A stretch of 35,486 nucleotides of DNA from Clostridiaceae bacterium (GCA_009911065.1 QXWR01000048.1:1-35486); one strand, 5' to 3'; counted from the first letter of the stretch, positions 1 to 8,167 are shown. A program made the numbers and translations. Notes: generated by a model from the sequence alone, not told the origin.

Positions 1-357
1 TGTCAGAAGAACCAGAAAGAGTACTGGAAATTGGAGGAGGTTCTTGAAAGGCAGATAAAAGAACCGGAAATAAGGGATGGAGATAAAGAGCTAGGGGGAG
101 GGACGGAAGGGCAGACAAAGAAAGCGGACCCCAGGGACGAGGATAAGGAGTTTGGGGAAGAGAGTGGAAAGCAGACAGGGGAACCAAAACTCATAGGCAA
201 GGATAAGGGATTTGAAGAAGAAACGGAAAATCAGACGAAGGAAGAGAAAATCAGAGGAAAAGAAAAGGAACTTGGGGAAGGAACAAAAGGACAGCAAAAG
301 AAACCGAAATCCAATGGTAGAAATGAAAAATTTGGGAAAGAAACTGGGCAGCCGACA
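1..357 (+). repeat. 20-residue (60-bp) tandem repeats within the DUF4422 gene
   Basis: Five contiguous in-frame units of 60 bp run from 58 to 357. Each ends in a G-x-x-x-x-x-Q-T-like pattern, for example KELGGGTEGQT, KEFGEESGKQT, KGFEEETENQT and KELGEGTKGQQ. A sixth, more diverged unit ending ERQI fills bases 1-57, so the array probably continues left of the window. Units are rich in Lys, Glu, Gly and Gln and have diverged at DNA level, so this is an old array rather than a fresh slippage product. Confidence 0.8.
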
Positions 358-1080
358 GGTGGGAATAGCGCTCTAGCAGGGAAAAATCGTAATCAAGGAG
401 TCTGCATTTACACAGCCAAATGTCATGTGGACCGGGAGTTAAAGGAAGATCTTCATCGGTATTCCTGGGAGATTCCCATTCAGGTGGGAGCAGCTTTGAC
501 TGGGGAGCGAATCTGTGAAGTGAGAGACAACACAGGGGACCATATTTCAGAAAAAAACAGAGAATACTGTGAGCTGACAGCCCTCTACTGGATTTGGAAA
601 AACACCTCTTCCCAATATGCAGGACTTTGCCACTACAGACGACATTTTGAGTTAAATGAAGATTTGCTAGACCAGCTGTGCAAGTCCGAGGTGGATGTGG
701 CAGTGACCATTCCAATCTTGAACTTTCCATCAGTAAAAGAAGTATACCGTCAGGACCATGTAAAACAGGACTGGGAGATTATGATGGAAGCAATTAGGAT
801 TCTCCAACCAAAGTATCAGAAAGCGGCAGAAGAGGTGGAGAAGGGAATCTACTATTATGGCTACAATATGTTTTTTGCCAGGAAGGAGATTGTGGATGAT
901 TACTGCAGCTGGCTATTTCCCATCTTAGCGTACTGTGAAAGCCATTGTGAGAAGAAAGAAGACCCTTATCAGAACCGATACATAGGCTTTTTGGCAGAGC
1001 GACTTTTGACCATTTATTTAAAAGGCCATGAAGGGAAGTATAAGGTGGTTCATGTTCGGAAACATTTTGTGGAGAAATAA
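1..1080 (+). CDS. DUF4422 glycosyltransferase-like protein, 5' end outside window
   Basis: The frame is open from the first base, so the start lies to the left; the TTG at 31 is only the first possible start inside the window. From about base 400 the protein matches the DUF4422 pattern, with CIYTAKCHVDREL, IQVGAALT, DNTGDHISEKNREYCELTALYWIWKN-type residues, then GLCHYRRHF, YYYGYNMFFARKE and a final RYIGFLAERLLTIYL. DUF4422 proteins occur in capsule and exopolysaccharide clusters and are presumed glycosyltransferases; the donor and acceptor cannot be told here. Upstream of the domain is a charged, low-complexity stretch of 20-residue repeats (listed separately). No membrane segment or signal peptide is visible in the part present. 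A terminator follows the stop. The family call is strong; the activity and the role of the repeats are inferred. Confidence 0.8.
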   Translation, partial: CQKNQKEYWKLEEVLERQIKEPEIRDGDKELGGGTEGQTKKADPRDEDKEFGEESGKQTGEPKLIGKDKGFEEETENQTKEEKIRGKEKELGEGTKGQQKKPKSNGRNEKFGKETGQPTGGNSALAGKNRNQGVCIYTAKCHVDRELKEDLHRYSWEIPIQVGAALTGERICEVRDNTGDHISEKNREYCELTALYWIWKNTSSQYAGLCHYRRHFELNEDLLDQLCKSEVDVAVTIPILNFPSVKEVYRQDHVKQDWEIMMEAIRILQPKYQKAAEEVEKGIYYYGYNMFFARKEIVDDYCSWLFPILAYCESHCEKKEDPYQNRYIGFLAERLLTIYLKGHEGKYKVVHVRKHFVEK

Positions 1081-1092
1081 AAGTCCGATAGG

Positions 1093-1155
1093 AAAAAACT
1101 GGATCAAAACAGATGTCAAGCTCGCTTGTAAGACTGTTTTGGTCCAGTTTTTTCT
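1093..1155 (+). terminator. Rho-independent terminator after the DUF4422 gene
   Basis: AACTGGATCAAAACAG (1097-1112) pairs with CTGTTTTGGTCCAGTT (1134-1149) with one G-T pair, followed by a run of T. It lies 16 bases after the stop codon. The A-run on the left arm means it could also act on reverse transcripts. Confidence 0.75.
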
Positions 1156-1192
1156 GCTCTGTGAACTTGTAATCTCTAAATTATGAAAGTTC

Positions 1193-1213
1193 GTAAACGT
1201 AAAACCATCCGCC
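1193..1213 (+). repeat. IS66 remnant terminal inverted repeat, left
   Basis: This is the left end of the element, starting GTAA and adjoining the 8-bp target duplication at 1185-1192. It matches the inverted copy at 1762-1782 at 19 of 21 positions. Confidence 0.85.
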
Positions 1214-1248
1214 CCACTATAAAAAGCGCCGCTTCCAAGCGGAGTATT

Positions 1249-1650
1249 TTATGACATTTGGCCGGAAGGCTCTCTGACCATGGCAGCTAGTGGTTCCAGG
1301 TCTTTTGCGGCTATGACTCCCACGGTATTCATCAGCTCCGGGATGCGCATCCTTTACGAGTTTATCAATACCCAGTTTTTCTTTCCCACACAGAACGTCC
1401 GGATGCTTCTCTCTGATGCCGAATTATCAATCGGGACGTCTTCCGTTCTCCAGAAATACTTTCAGATATGCTTCCTGATTTACGCTGTACTTTAGGCCCG
1501 GGGCTGTTTTCCCTTTTGGCAGGCAGCTTTCGTCCTCCAACCGTTCTTTTACCCATGCGAAATACTCCTCCACCAGCGGTTTGATCGAGGACTTCTTTTC
1601 CTTCAGCCTTTCTTCTCCTGACAGCAACTGATCTTTGCGGGATGGACTTC
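1249..1650 (-). pseudogene. Degenerate IS66 transposase (C-terminal fragment)
   Basis: Reading the reverse strand gives LLSGEERLKEKKSSIKPLVE, then EYFAWVKERL, then LKYSVNQEAYLKVFLENG. After a frameshift near 1440 it continues PIDNSASERSIRTFCVGKKN and W, which is the hallmark C-terminal IS66 transposase block (LDNNxxERAIRPFxxGRKNW in relatives). A TAA then interrupts, the expected GAKASAxIYSxxETAK block is missing, and a short tail IPELMNTVGVIAAKDLEPL ends at 1249. At least one frameshift, one stop and one internal deletion make it non-functional. Its position and direction, ending about 55 bp from the terminal repeat, fit a tnpC remnant. Confidence 0.85.
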
Positions 1651-1761
1651 TTTGATCTTGGGATCTAACGGGTTGAGGCCCAGCATCAGGTAGCCCTGCT
1701 TGAAAAACTAAGTAGTTTTTTGAGTTCCTTCAAGTATGACACAGGATTGTAGAAAATACTA

Positions 1762-1782
1762 GGCGAATGGTTTTACGTTTAT
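1762..1782 (-). repeat. IS66 remnant terminal inverted repeat, right
   Basis: Inverse of the left end with two mismatches, one of them at the outermost base (A instead of G). It is followed directly by the second GAAAGTTC copy at 1783-1790. Confidence 0.85.
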
Positions 1783-1811
1783 GAAAGTTCTGTATATACG
1801 CTCGTTTAACA

Positions 1812-1840
1812 TTGAATTGCTTAGGAAAACTTGTTATACT
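1812..1840 (+). promoter_or_regulatory. Promoter of the first AAA/PD-(D/E)XK gene
   Basis: TTGAAT (1812-1817) and TATACT (1835-1840) are spaced by 17 bases. They sit just outside the IS remnant's right target duplication and 31 bases before the ATG at 1871. An AAAGGGGG ribosome binding site lies at 1852-1859. Confidence 0.65.
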
Positions 1841-1870
1841 ATATATAGAAGAAAGGGGGCATAAACAATT

Positions 1871-3571
1871 ATGGCAAGAATAATCGGTATTGGACATCAA
1901 GATTTTGCCGAACTGATCGCAAGCGGATGTTTTTATGTGGATAAGACTGAGTTCATTCGGGAGTGGTGGGAAAATCAGGATGTGGTTACTTTGATTGCCC
2001 GTCCCCGCCGTTTTGGTAAGACGTTAAATCTGAACATGTTGGAGTGTTTTTTTTCTATAGAATACAGAGGGCAAGGAGAGATTTTTGACGGCCTTTCTAT
2101 ATGGAATGATAAAAAGTACCAAGAGCTTCAAGGGACTTATCCAGTGATCTCTTTTAGTTTTGCTGATGTGAAAGAAATATCTTTTTCTGCAGCGAAAGAA
2201 AAGATCTGTCAGATTATAAAAATGGTTTTTGGAAAATATCGGTTTTTGTTAGACGGTGATGTTTTGGGAGAAGATGAAAAGGAAGATTTTCGTAGAATTT
2301 CTTCTGATCCTGGAAACAGTACGATTACCCTTTCATTAAAAATGCTTTCCCTATACCTTTCCCGTTATTATGGAAAAAAGGTGATCATTCTTCTGGATGA
2401 GTATGATACCCCCATGCAGGAAGCCTATGTGAACGGTTATTGGGATGAGATGACCGTTTTTATCCGAAGCCTTTTTAACTCAACTTTTAAAACCAATCCC
2501 TATCTTTTTCGAGCAATTATGACTGGAATTACAAGGGTCAGTAAAGAATCGGTCTTTTCTGACTTGAATAATTTGACCGTAATAACAACAACATCCGATG
2601 CATATGAGGATTCTTTTGGGTTTACACAGCAGGAAGTAAGGGATGCATTGGCAGAATATGGCTTGTCTGCTCAAAAAGATTCGGTTAAAGCATGGTATGA
2701 TGGTTTTGTTTTTGGCCGGAAAAGGGAGATTTATAATCCCTGGTCCATCATCAATTATCTTAAAACGCAAAAGCTATCCAGCTATTGGGCGAATACCAGC
2801 AGCAACAACTTCGTGGGAAAATTGATCCAAGAGGGAAGCTCAGCGATAAAGGAAACTATGGAGGACCTTTTGAAAGGCCGGAAACTCTGTACAACGATGG
2901 ATGAACAGATTGTTTTCAACCAGTTGGAGTACAGCGAGAATGCTGTGTGGAGTCTATTTCTTGCAAGTGGATATTTCAAAGCGGACCATTATCGGTTCAA
3001 TGAAGAAATCGGGGTAGGAGAATATGAACTGAGTTTAACCAATAAGGAAGTCCACATTACATTTGCAAAGATGATACGAGACTGGTTTGGGCGGTCCGTG
3101 AAGGAATATAATGGATTTATTAAGGCATTATTGAAAGGCGATATGAAAGAGATGAATGCTTATATGAACCGGATTGCTTTGACCACGTTCAGCTACTTTG
3201 ATACCGGAAATCGTCCGTCAGGATCGGAACCAGAACGGTTCTATCATGGATTCGTATTAGGGCTTATGGTGGAATTATATGACCGATATGTGATTACGTC
3301 GAATCGGGAAAGCGGATTTGGAAGATATGATGTGATGTTAAAGCCCCGGAAAAACGAGGATGATGGGATTATTCTGGAATTTAAAGTTTATGACCCTGAT
3401 GAAGAAGAGAACCTAGAGGATACAGTGAGGGCGGCTTTAAAGCAGATTGAAGATAAAAATTATAAATCCGCTTTAGTGGCAGAAGGGATTCCGAAAGAAC
3501 AGATTCGAGAATATGGCTTTGGATTTGAGGGGAAGAAGGTTCTTATTGGATCACGGACTTTTTGCACTTGA
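1871..3571 (+). CDS. AAA-ATPase-like / PD-(D/E)XK nuclease-like protein, copy 1
   Basis: This 566-residue protein has the layout of the AAA-ATPase_like (PF09820) plus C-terminal PD-(D/E)XK (PF08011, formerly DUF1703) family. Residues 44-51 (RPRRFGKT) are the modified Walker A, VIILLDEYDTP near 170-182 is the Walker B, and IMTGITRVSKES is a family block. The C-terminus carries SGFGRYDVML followed by IILEFKV, the D...ExK core of the nuclease fold. All catalytic-looking residues are present. No signal peptide or membrane segment is seen. The function of these proteins, which are numerous in gut Bacteroidales and Clostridia, is unproven; nucleic-acid processing or defence are guesses. A close paralogue follows 49 bases downstream in the same direction. 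Confidence 0.88.
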   Translation: MARIIGIGHQDFAELIASGCFYVDKTEFIREWWENQDVVTLIARPRRFGKTLNLNMLECFFSIEYRGQGEIFDGLSIWNDKKYQELQGTYPVISFSFADVKEISFSAAKEKICQIIKMVFGKYRFLLDGDVLGEDEKEDFRRISSDPGNSTITLSLKMLSLYLSRYYGKKVIILLDEYDTPMQEAYVNGYWDEMTVFIRSLFNSTFKTNPYLFRAIMTGITRVSKESVFSDLNNLTVITTTSDAYEDSFGFTQQEVRDALAEYGLSAQKDSVKAWYDGFVFGRKREIYNPWSIINYLKTQKLSSYWANTSSNNFVGKLIQEGSSAIKETMEDLLKGRKLCTTMDEQIVFNQLEYSENAVWSLFLASGYFKADHYRFNEEIGVGEYELSLTNKEVHITFAKMIRDWFGRSVKEYNGFIKALLKGDMKEMNAYMNRIALTTFSYFDTGNRPSGSEPERFYHGFVLGLMVELYDRYVITSNRESGFGRYDVMLKPRKNEDDGIILEFKVYDPDEEENLEDTVRAALKQIEDKNYKSALVAEGIPKEQIREYGFGFEGKKVLIGSRTFCT

Positions 3572-3620
3572 GATTCATATTGGAGTATTTTGCCAGAAGT
3601 AAATGGGGAGAAATAGAAAA

Positions 3621-5309
3621 ATGACTAGAACAGTAGGAATTGGGATTCAGGATTTTGAGAAATTGATTACAAGTAATAGTTTTTATGTGGACAAAACCAG
3701 CTTTATAAAAGAGTGGTGGGAAAATAATGATGAAGTAACGCTGATCACCCGCCCAAGGCGTTTTGGCAAAACTCTGACCATGGATATGGTAAGGCGTTTT
3801 TTCTCGGTGGAATATGCCGGGAAGGGAGAGGTATTTGAGGGATTCTCCATATGGGAGGAGGAGAAGTACCGACAGCTGCAGGGAACTTATCCAGTGATTT
3901 TTTTATCCCTGGCCAATGTAAAGGAAACGAACTACATGAATGTGCGGAAAAAAATCTGTCAGTTATTGACCGATTTGTATTCCCGACACAATTATTTGTT
4001 AGAGGGGGATTGTCTGTCTCCTCAGGATAAAGATTTTTTCCACCGAATATCAGCAGATATGGGAGATGTGGAAGCCAGCTTATCCCTGGGACATTTGTCA
4101 AAATATTTATCTCTTTATTATGGGAAAAAGGTGATTATTCTGCTGGATGAGTATGATACGCCGCTGCAGGAAGCCTATATTGGTGGATACTGGGAAGAAC
4201 TGACCGGATTTATCCGTGGATTGTTTCATGCAGCATTTAAGACAAATCCAGACCTTGACCGGGCGATTATGACTGGAATAACCAGGGTGAGTAAGGAATC
4301 CATTTTTTCGGACTTAAATAATTTAAAGGTGGTGACTACTACTTCGGAAAAATATGCGACCTGTTTTGGATTTACCCAGGAGGAAGTGTGGGAAGCCTTG
4401 GAAGAATATGGGTTATCAGAACAGAAACAGTCCGTACAGGATTGGTATGATGGATTTACTTTTGGAAAAAAGAAGGATATTTATAATCCCTGGTCGATTC
4501 TGAATTATCTGGATGAGAGGCGATTATCTGCCTACTGGGCAAACACCAGCAGCAACCGTCTGATGGGGAAACTGGTTCAGGAAGGGAGCGGGGAAATTAA
4601 AATTGCAATGGAAAGTCTGTTAAAGGGAAATTTTATTCTGGTTGAGCTGGATGAACAGATTGTTTTTAATGAATTAGGGGAGGATGAAAATGCCATATGG
4701 AGTTTCATGCTGGCCGGGGGATACTTAAAGGTGAGAAGTCACTTTTGTGAGGAAGAGGATGGAATAGAAAAATATGGGTTAGAACTAACAAATAAAGAGG
4801 TTTACATCATTTTCCGAAAAATGATACGGAAATGGTTTTCCAAAGGTTATTCCGTTTACAACAATTTTATCAAGGCATTGCTTATAGATGATGTGGAAGC
4901 TATGAACCATTATATGAATCAGGTGGCTATGAAGACCTTCAGCTATTTTGACACAGGAAAAGGCGCTTTGGAGGAAGCAGAGCCAGAGCGATTCTACCAT
5001 GGATTTGTACTTGGATTGATGGTAGAGCTGGCAGGTCGGTATGTAATTACCTCCAACCGAGAGAGCGGCTTTGGCCGGTATGATGTGATGTTAGAGCCTC
5101 AGGAAAGGAAAGATCCGGCGATTATTCTGGAATTTAAAGTGCATAATCCGAGGAGGGAAAAAACACTGGAAGATACCGTGAAAGCAGCATTAAAACAGAT
5201 TGAAGAAAAGAAGTATAGAACAGCTTTGGAGGCAAAAGGGATTTGTTCGGAACGGATACGAAGTTATGGATTCGCTTTTGAAGGAAAGACCGTAATGATT
5301 GGATATTGA
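3621..5309 (+). CDS. AAA-ATPase-like / PD-(D/E)XK nuclease-like protein, copy 2
   Basis: This is a tandem paralogue of the preceding gene, collinear over its whole length. An earlier in-frame ATG exists at 3603, but the ATG at 3621 is preceded by GGGGAG at 3606-3611 and gives MTRTVGIGIQDF, which aligns residue for residue with the start of copy 1 (MARIIGIGHQDF). Walker A RPRRFGKT again falls at residues 44-51. The Walker B block LLDEYDTPLQEAY, the IMTGITRVSKES block and the C-terminal GFGRYDVML / IILEFKV nuclease core are intact. Divergence is spread along the protein, so the duplication is not recent and both copies look maintained. No separate promoter is obvious in the 49-base gap, which suggests co-transcription with copy 1. 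Confidence 0.88.
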   Translation: MTRTVGIGIQDFEKLITSNSFYVDKTSFIKEWWENNDEVTLITRPRRFGKTLTMDMVRRFFSVEYAGKGEVFEGFSIWEEEKYRQLQGTYPVIFLSLANVKETNYMNVRKKICQLLTDLYSRHNYLLEGDCLSPQDKDFFHRISADMGDVEASLSLGHLSKYLSLYYGKKVIILLDEYDTPLQEAYIGGYWEELTGFIRGLFHAAFKTNPDLDRAIMTGITRVSKESIFSDLNNLKVVTTTSEKYATCFGFTQEEVWEALEEYGLSEQKQSVQDWYDGFTFGKKKDIYNPWSILNYLDERRLSAYWANTSSNRLMGKLVQEGSGEIKIAMESLLKGNFILVELDEQIVFNELGEDENAIWSFMLAGGYLKVRSHFCEEEDGIEKYGLELTNKEVYIIFRKMIRKWFSKGYSVYNNFIKALLIDDVEAMNHYMNQVAMKTFSYFDTGKGALEEAEPERFYHGFVLGLMVELAGRYVITSNRESGFGRYDVMLEPQERKDPAIILEFKVHNPRREKTLEDTVKAALKQIEEKKYRTALEAKGICSERIRSYGFAFEGKTVMIGY

Positions 5310-5334
5310 CATTTCCTGGTTTTGTCATTACAAT
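5306..5334 (+). promoter_or_regulatory. Promoter of the cobalamin-riboswitch operon
   Basis: TTGACA (5306-5311) and TACAAT (5329-5334) are separated by 17 bases. The -35 box overlaps the TGA stop of the nuclease-like gene (5307-5309). The predicted start near 5341 lies about 20 bases before the riboswitch P1 stem. Confidence 0.75.
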
Positions 5335-5360
5335 TACTCCATAAACCATAACTTCATAAA

Positions 5361-5558
5361 AGGTCAAGTGCCGACTTTAAGAAGTCGGGTAAAAGAGAAC
5401 CGGGTGAGAGTCCCGGACGATCCGGTCACTGTGAGCGGAAGAAAGTCCTGCATAATGTCATTGTGCGAGAGCATGAGAAGGCGCAGGATATCTGATCTGG
5501 CGTTGTGAAAAAAGCAGCCTGGGATTGGAAGCCGTAAGTCAGGAAACCTGCTTGATCT
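5361..5558 (+). promoter_or_regulatory. Cobalamin (B12) riboswitch aptamer
   Basis: AGGTCAAG (5361-5368) can pair with CTTGATCT (5551-5558) as P1. Between them are the GCCGACTTTAAGAAGTCGGG hairpin, GAACCGGGTGAGAGTCCCGG, the TCCGGTCACTGTGAGCGG core, and the B12 box AAGTCAGGAAACCTGC (5536-5551). These elements, in this order, are those of the RF00174 cobalamin riboswitch. It precedes a terminator and the cbiK/ABC operon, so high cobalamin should switch the operon off. Confidence 0.93.
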
Positions 5559-5643
5559 GGTATGTTGGCGCTTCCTGTGAAAGTCAGTCCAACAAAGGCA
5601 TCGATGCATTTGTGTTTTGCATGCAGCGTTTTTTTGGATACAG

Positions 5644-5669
5644 GAAGGCTCTTTTTGGGCCTTCTTTTT
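5644..5669 (+). terminator. Riboswitch expression-platform terminator
   Basis: AAGGCTC (5645-5651) pairs with GGGCCTT (5657-5663) across a T5 loop and is followed by CTTTTTG. It lies about 90 bases after the aptamer and 140 before cbiK, where a transcription-attenuating platform is expected. Two further small inverted repeats upstream, TGTTGG...CCAACA (5562-5597) and ATGCA...TGCAT, could form the competing fold. Confidence 0.75.
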
Positions 5670-5806
5670 GTGTTGCAAAAAGTTGACAGGAATGTATGAA
5701 ATTTGTCTGGTCCGAGTAACTTTTGACCGTGGGATTTTTGCAGAAAGTATATGGTTGAGTTTGGATAGCCATGTCACTATTATTCAATCAACGAGGAGGA
5801 TGCAAT

Positions 5807-6835
5807 ATGAAAAAACGAACACGGGCAGTATTTGTATGTACTTTGATGACTGCATTGTGTATGGCAGGATGTGGAAATACCGCTGACACAGCAGCCGGAG
5901 CAGGAAGCAGAACATCGGAGAATGTAATAGAAAGTCAGACAAAAGTTCCAAAAGAGGAAAAAACGGAAACACAAAAAGATGTCGGGGAAAGTTTGCCAGA
6001 AACAATACCTGCCCCCAAAAATCCGGAAGCCAAAGAAAAAAACTCCGACACAGGGATTTTAGCTGTAAGTTTTGGAACCAGTTACAATGACAACCGGGAG
6101 AAAACCATCGGAGCGATTGAACGGGCCATTGGCGATGCTTTTCCAGAATATGAGGTGAGGCGGGCATTTACAGCGCAAATGATTATCGATAAACTAAAAA
6201 AACGGGATGGGCTGGAAGTGGACAATGTGACCCAGGCTCTGGAGCGGATGGCAGCAGACGGCATAGAGAATCTGGTGGTGCAGCCCACTCATTTGATGGA
6301 TGGGCTGGAATATCAGGATGTGGTAGAAGAACTGAAAAAATATGAAAATTCTTTTAAAAAGATTGTCATGGGAAAGCCGCTGCTTATGGAAGATGACGAT
6401 TTTACGGCGGTGTCCAAAGCCATTACCGATGCCACAAAAAGTTACGATGACGGGGAGACTGCCATCGTTTATATGGGCCATGGCACAGAGGCAGATTCCA
6501 ACCAGATATATGGGAAATTGCAGGAGACCTTGAAAAACGAAGGTTTTGAAAATTATTTTATTGGAACTGTGGAAGCAGAGCCAACTTTGGAAGACGTGAT
6601 AAGATCAATGGAAGACAAAAAAGCCTACAAGAACGTGGTGCTGGCTCCGTTGATGGTGGTGTGCGGCGACCATGCCAACAACGATATGGCAGGGGAGGAA
6701 GAAGATTCCTGGAAATCGATTCTCACTGCAAAGGGATACCAGGTGGAATGTCTGTTTCAGGGGCTTGGGGAATTGAAGGAGATTCAGGAGATCTATGTGA
6801 ACCATGTAAAGGAGGCTTTGGGAGAACTGGAATAA
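5807..6835 (+). CDS. cbiK: Exported CbiK-type sirohydrochlorin cobaltochelatase lipoprotein
   Basis: The 342-residue protein starts at 5807, where AGGAGGA lies 9 bases upstream; an in-frame ATG at 5771 has no such site. Residues 1-22 form a lipoprotein signal (MKKRTR, hydrophobic core, MAGC lipobox with Cys22), followed by a charged linker to about residue 80. The rest is CbiK: ILAVSFGTSY, VVQPTHLMDG, GHGTEADSNQIYG with His225, GTVEAEP with Glu256/Glu258, and CGDHANNDMAGEEEDSW with His289, corresponding to the His/Glu/His metal site of the family. CbiK inserts Co2+ into sirohydrochlorin in anaerobic B12 synthesis, normally in the cytoplasm. Here it should be anchored outside the membrane, as known for periplasmic CbiK in Desulfovibrio. 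The riboswitch upstream and the ABC genes downstream point to corrinoid, cobalt or tetrapyrrole handling; the true substrate is uncertain. Confidence 0.9.
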   Translation: MKKRTRAVFVCTLMTALCMAGCGNTADTAAGAGSRTSENVIESQTKVPKEEKTETQKDVGESLPETIPAPKNPEAKEKNSDTGILAVSFGTSYNDNREKTIGAIERAIGDAFPEYEVRRAFTAQMIIDKLKKRDGLEVDNVTQALERMAADGIENLVVQPTHLMDGLEYQDVVEELKKYENSFKKIVMGKPLLMEDDDFTAVSKAITDATKSYDDGETAIVYMGHGTEADSNQIYGKLQETLKNEGFENYFIGTVEAEPTLEDVIRSMEDKKAYKNVVLAPLMVVCGDHANNDMAGEEEDSWKSILTAKGYQVECLFQGLGELKEIQEIYVNHVKEALGELE

Positions 6836-6871
6836 CGGCTTTGACAATGAAGAAACGGGAAAGGGGTAAAA

Positions 6872-8167
6872 ATGGAAAAAGCAGCGTCCATGGAAACAAA
6901 ACCAGAGAGAAAAAAGAACCGAAAAAAGATGTTTTTTGTGTGCAGCATATTATTGTGGATTTTGGCGGGATGCAGTATCCAGACCGGTTCGGGGAATCAG
7001 AAAAACATGAGTGAAGAAGACAAAAGCAGAGAGACAAAGGATTTGTTGACAGAAAAAGACAGCCAAAGGGAAGGAGAATTTTCCGAAAAAGAAGATTTTT
7101 CAGAGCTGATCTATTCCCATAGTATGGATTTACAATATGCCAAAGAATTTTCTGTGGATTATTATGAGGGAGGTTATGGGGAAATTAGAATTGGAGAAGT
7201 TGGCCGATATTTGCTGATTCCTGAGGGAAAGCCTGTGCCGAAAAAGATAGAAGAGGATATGGTAGTGATTCAACAGCCGATTCAGAATATTTATCTGGCA
7301 GCGTCTGGGGTTATGGATATGTTCCTCTCCATAGAAGGTCTGAAAACCATTGGTTTTAGCAGTTTGAAGGGAGAAAGCTGGCATCTGGAGGAGGCTAGAA
7401 AGGCCATGGAGGAAGGGGAGATTCTTTATGCCGGAAAATATTCGGCTCCAGATTATGAATTGCTTCTTTTGAAAGAATGTGGACTTGCGATTGAAAATAC
7501 TATGATTGATCATACGCCTCAAGTGAAGGAGCAGCTGGAACGGTTAGGGATTCCGGTATTGGTGGATTATTCCAGCAAAGAACCAGAGCCTTTGGGGCGA
7601 AGCGAATGGGTCCGGCTATATGGACTTTTGACCGGACAAAAAGAGGCAGCGGATCAGGCATTTTTGGAACAGGCTGCCCTGTTTGAGGAGATAAGGAAAG
7701 AGGCAGAAGGAAATGTAACAGAAAGAAAAAAGGAAACTAAAAAAGAAACCGTGGCATTTTTCTATATTACCTTAGACGGGAAAGTAAATATGCGCAAGCC
7801 TTCTGATTATCTGGCAAAGATGATGGAAATGGCAGGGGGAGAATACATTTATCCAGACAGAGGACAGGAAGACAGGGAAAATCAGGCAGAAACTTTACAG
7901 CTGGAGGAGTTTTACGCACTGGCCAGAGACGCGGATATTTTAATTTACAACAGTACTGTAGACGGGGAACTCCATTCTATGGATGAGCTGACGACAAAAA
8001 GTGAGCTTATGAAAAAATTTCAGGCAGTGAAAGAAGGAAACGTGTTCTGCACTACGGATAAATTGTATCAGTCGTCTATGAAGCTGGGAACCATTCTTTT
8101 TGATTTACATGAAATTTTCCAGGGCAGGGAGGAGCAGCTTACCTATTTTTACAGGCTGACCAAATAA
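6872..8167 (+). CDS. BtuF/FepB-like substrate-binding lipoprotein of an ABC importer
   Basis: The protein has 431 residues. AAAGGGG at 6860-6866 supports the ATG at 6872. A basic N-terminus (PERKKNRKK) is followed by a hydrophobic segment and the LAGC lipobox with Cys34, then an acidic linker. The body follows the type III periplasmic-binding fold of iron-siderophore/cobalamin receptors: IYLAASGVMDMFLSIEGLKT, then a segment with YSAPDYELLLLKECGLAIEN, PQVKEQLERLGIPVLVDYSS and a C-terminal ADILIYN block. A Lys/Glu-rich insert near 285-292 joins the lobes. It lies 36 bases after cbiK in the riboswitch operon, so a corrinoid ligand is likely; haem or another metal chelate cannot be excluded from sequence alone. 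Confidence 0.82.
   Translation: MEKAASMETKPERKKNRKKMFFVCSILLWILAGCSIQTGSGNQKNMSEEDKSRETKDLLTEKDSQREGEFSEKEDFSELIYSHSMDLQYAKEFSVDYYEGGYGEIRIGEVGRYLLIPEGKPVPKKIEEDMVVIQQPIQNIYLAASGVMDMFLSIEGLKTIGFSSLKGESWHLEEARKAMEEGEILYAGKYSAPDYELLLLKECGLAIENTMIDHTPQVKEQLERLGIPVLVDYSSKEPEPLGRSEWVRLYGLLTGQKEAADQAFLEQAALFEEIRKEAEGNVTERKKETKKETVAFFYITLDGKVNMRKPSDYLAKMMEMAGGEYIYPDRGQEDRENQAETLQLEEFYALARDADILIYNSTVDGELHSMDELTTKSELMKKFQAVKEGNVFCTTDKLYQSSMKLGTILFDLHEIFQGREEQLTYFYRLTK

Larger units (their letters stand above)
1193..1782 (-). mobile_element. Internally deleted IS66-family insertion sequence with intact ends
   Basis: The left end GTAAACGTAAAACCATCCGCC (1193-1213) and the inverse of 1762-1782 (ATAAACGTAAAACCATTCGCC) match at 19 of 21 positions. 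Both ends are flanked by the same 8 bases, GAAAGTTC (1185-1192 and 1783-1790). IS66-family elements have ends beginning GTAA and make 8-bp duplications. The interior is only about 550 bp instead of the roughly 2.5 kb expected and holds a broken C-terminal piece of an IS66 transposase on the reverse strand. The element is immobile by itself, but the ends could in principle still be used by a full-length relative. A short hairpin at 1700-1722 near the right end is also inside it. Confidence 0.88.

Noticed and set aside
58..357. CRISPR-like periodic repeat at the left edge
   Set aside because: The 60-bp period is an exact multiple of codons, has no spacers and lies in frame within a protein-coding gene.
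1280..1495. Forward open frame inside the IS relic
   Set aside because: It is the antisense shadow of the degraded IS66 transposase, whose diagnostic residues are read on the other strand.
5617..5886. Forward open frame over the riboswitch platform
   Set aside because: It overlaps the terminator and the cbiK signal peptide in another frame and has no ribosome binding site.
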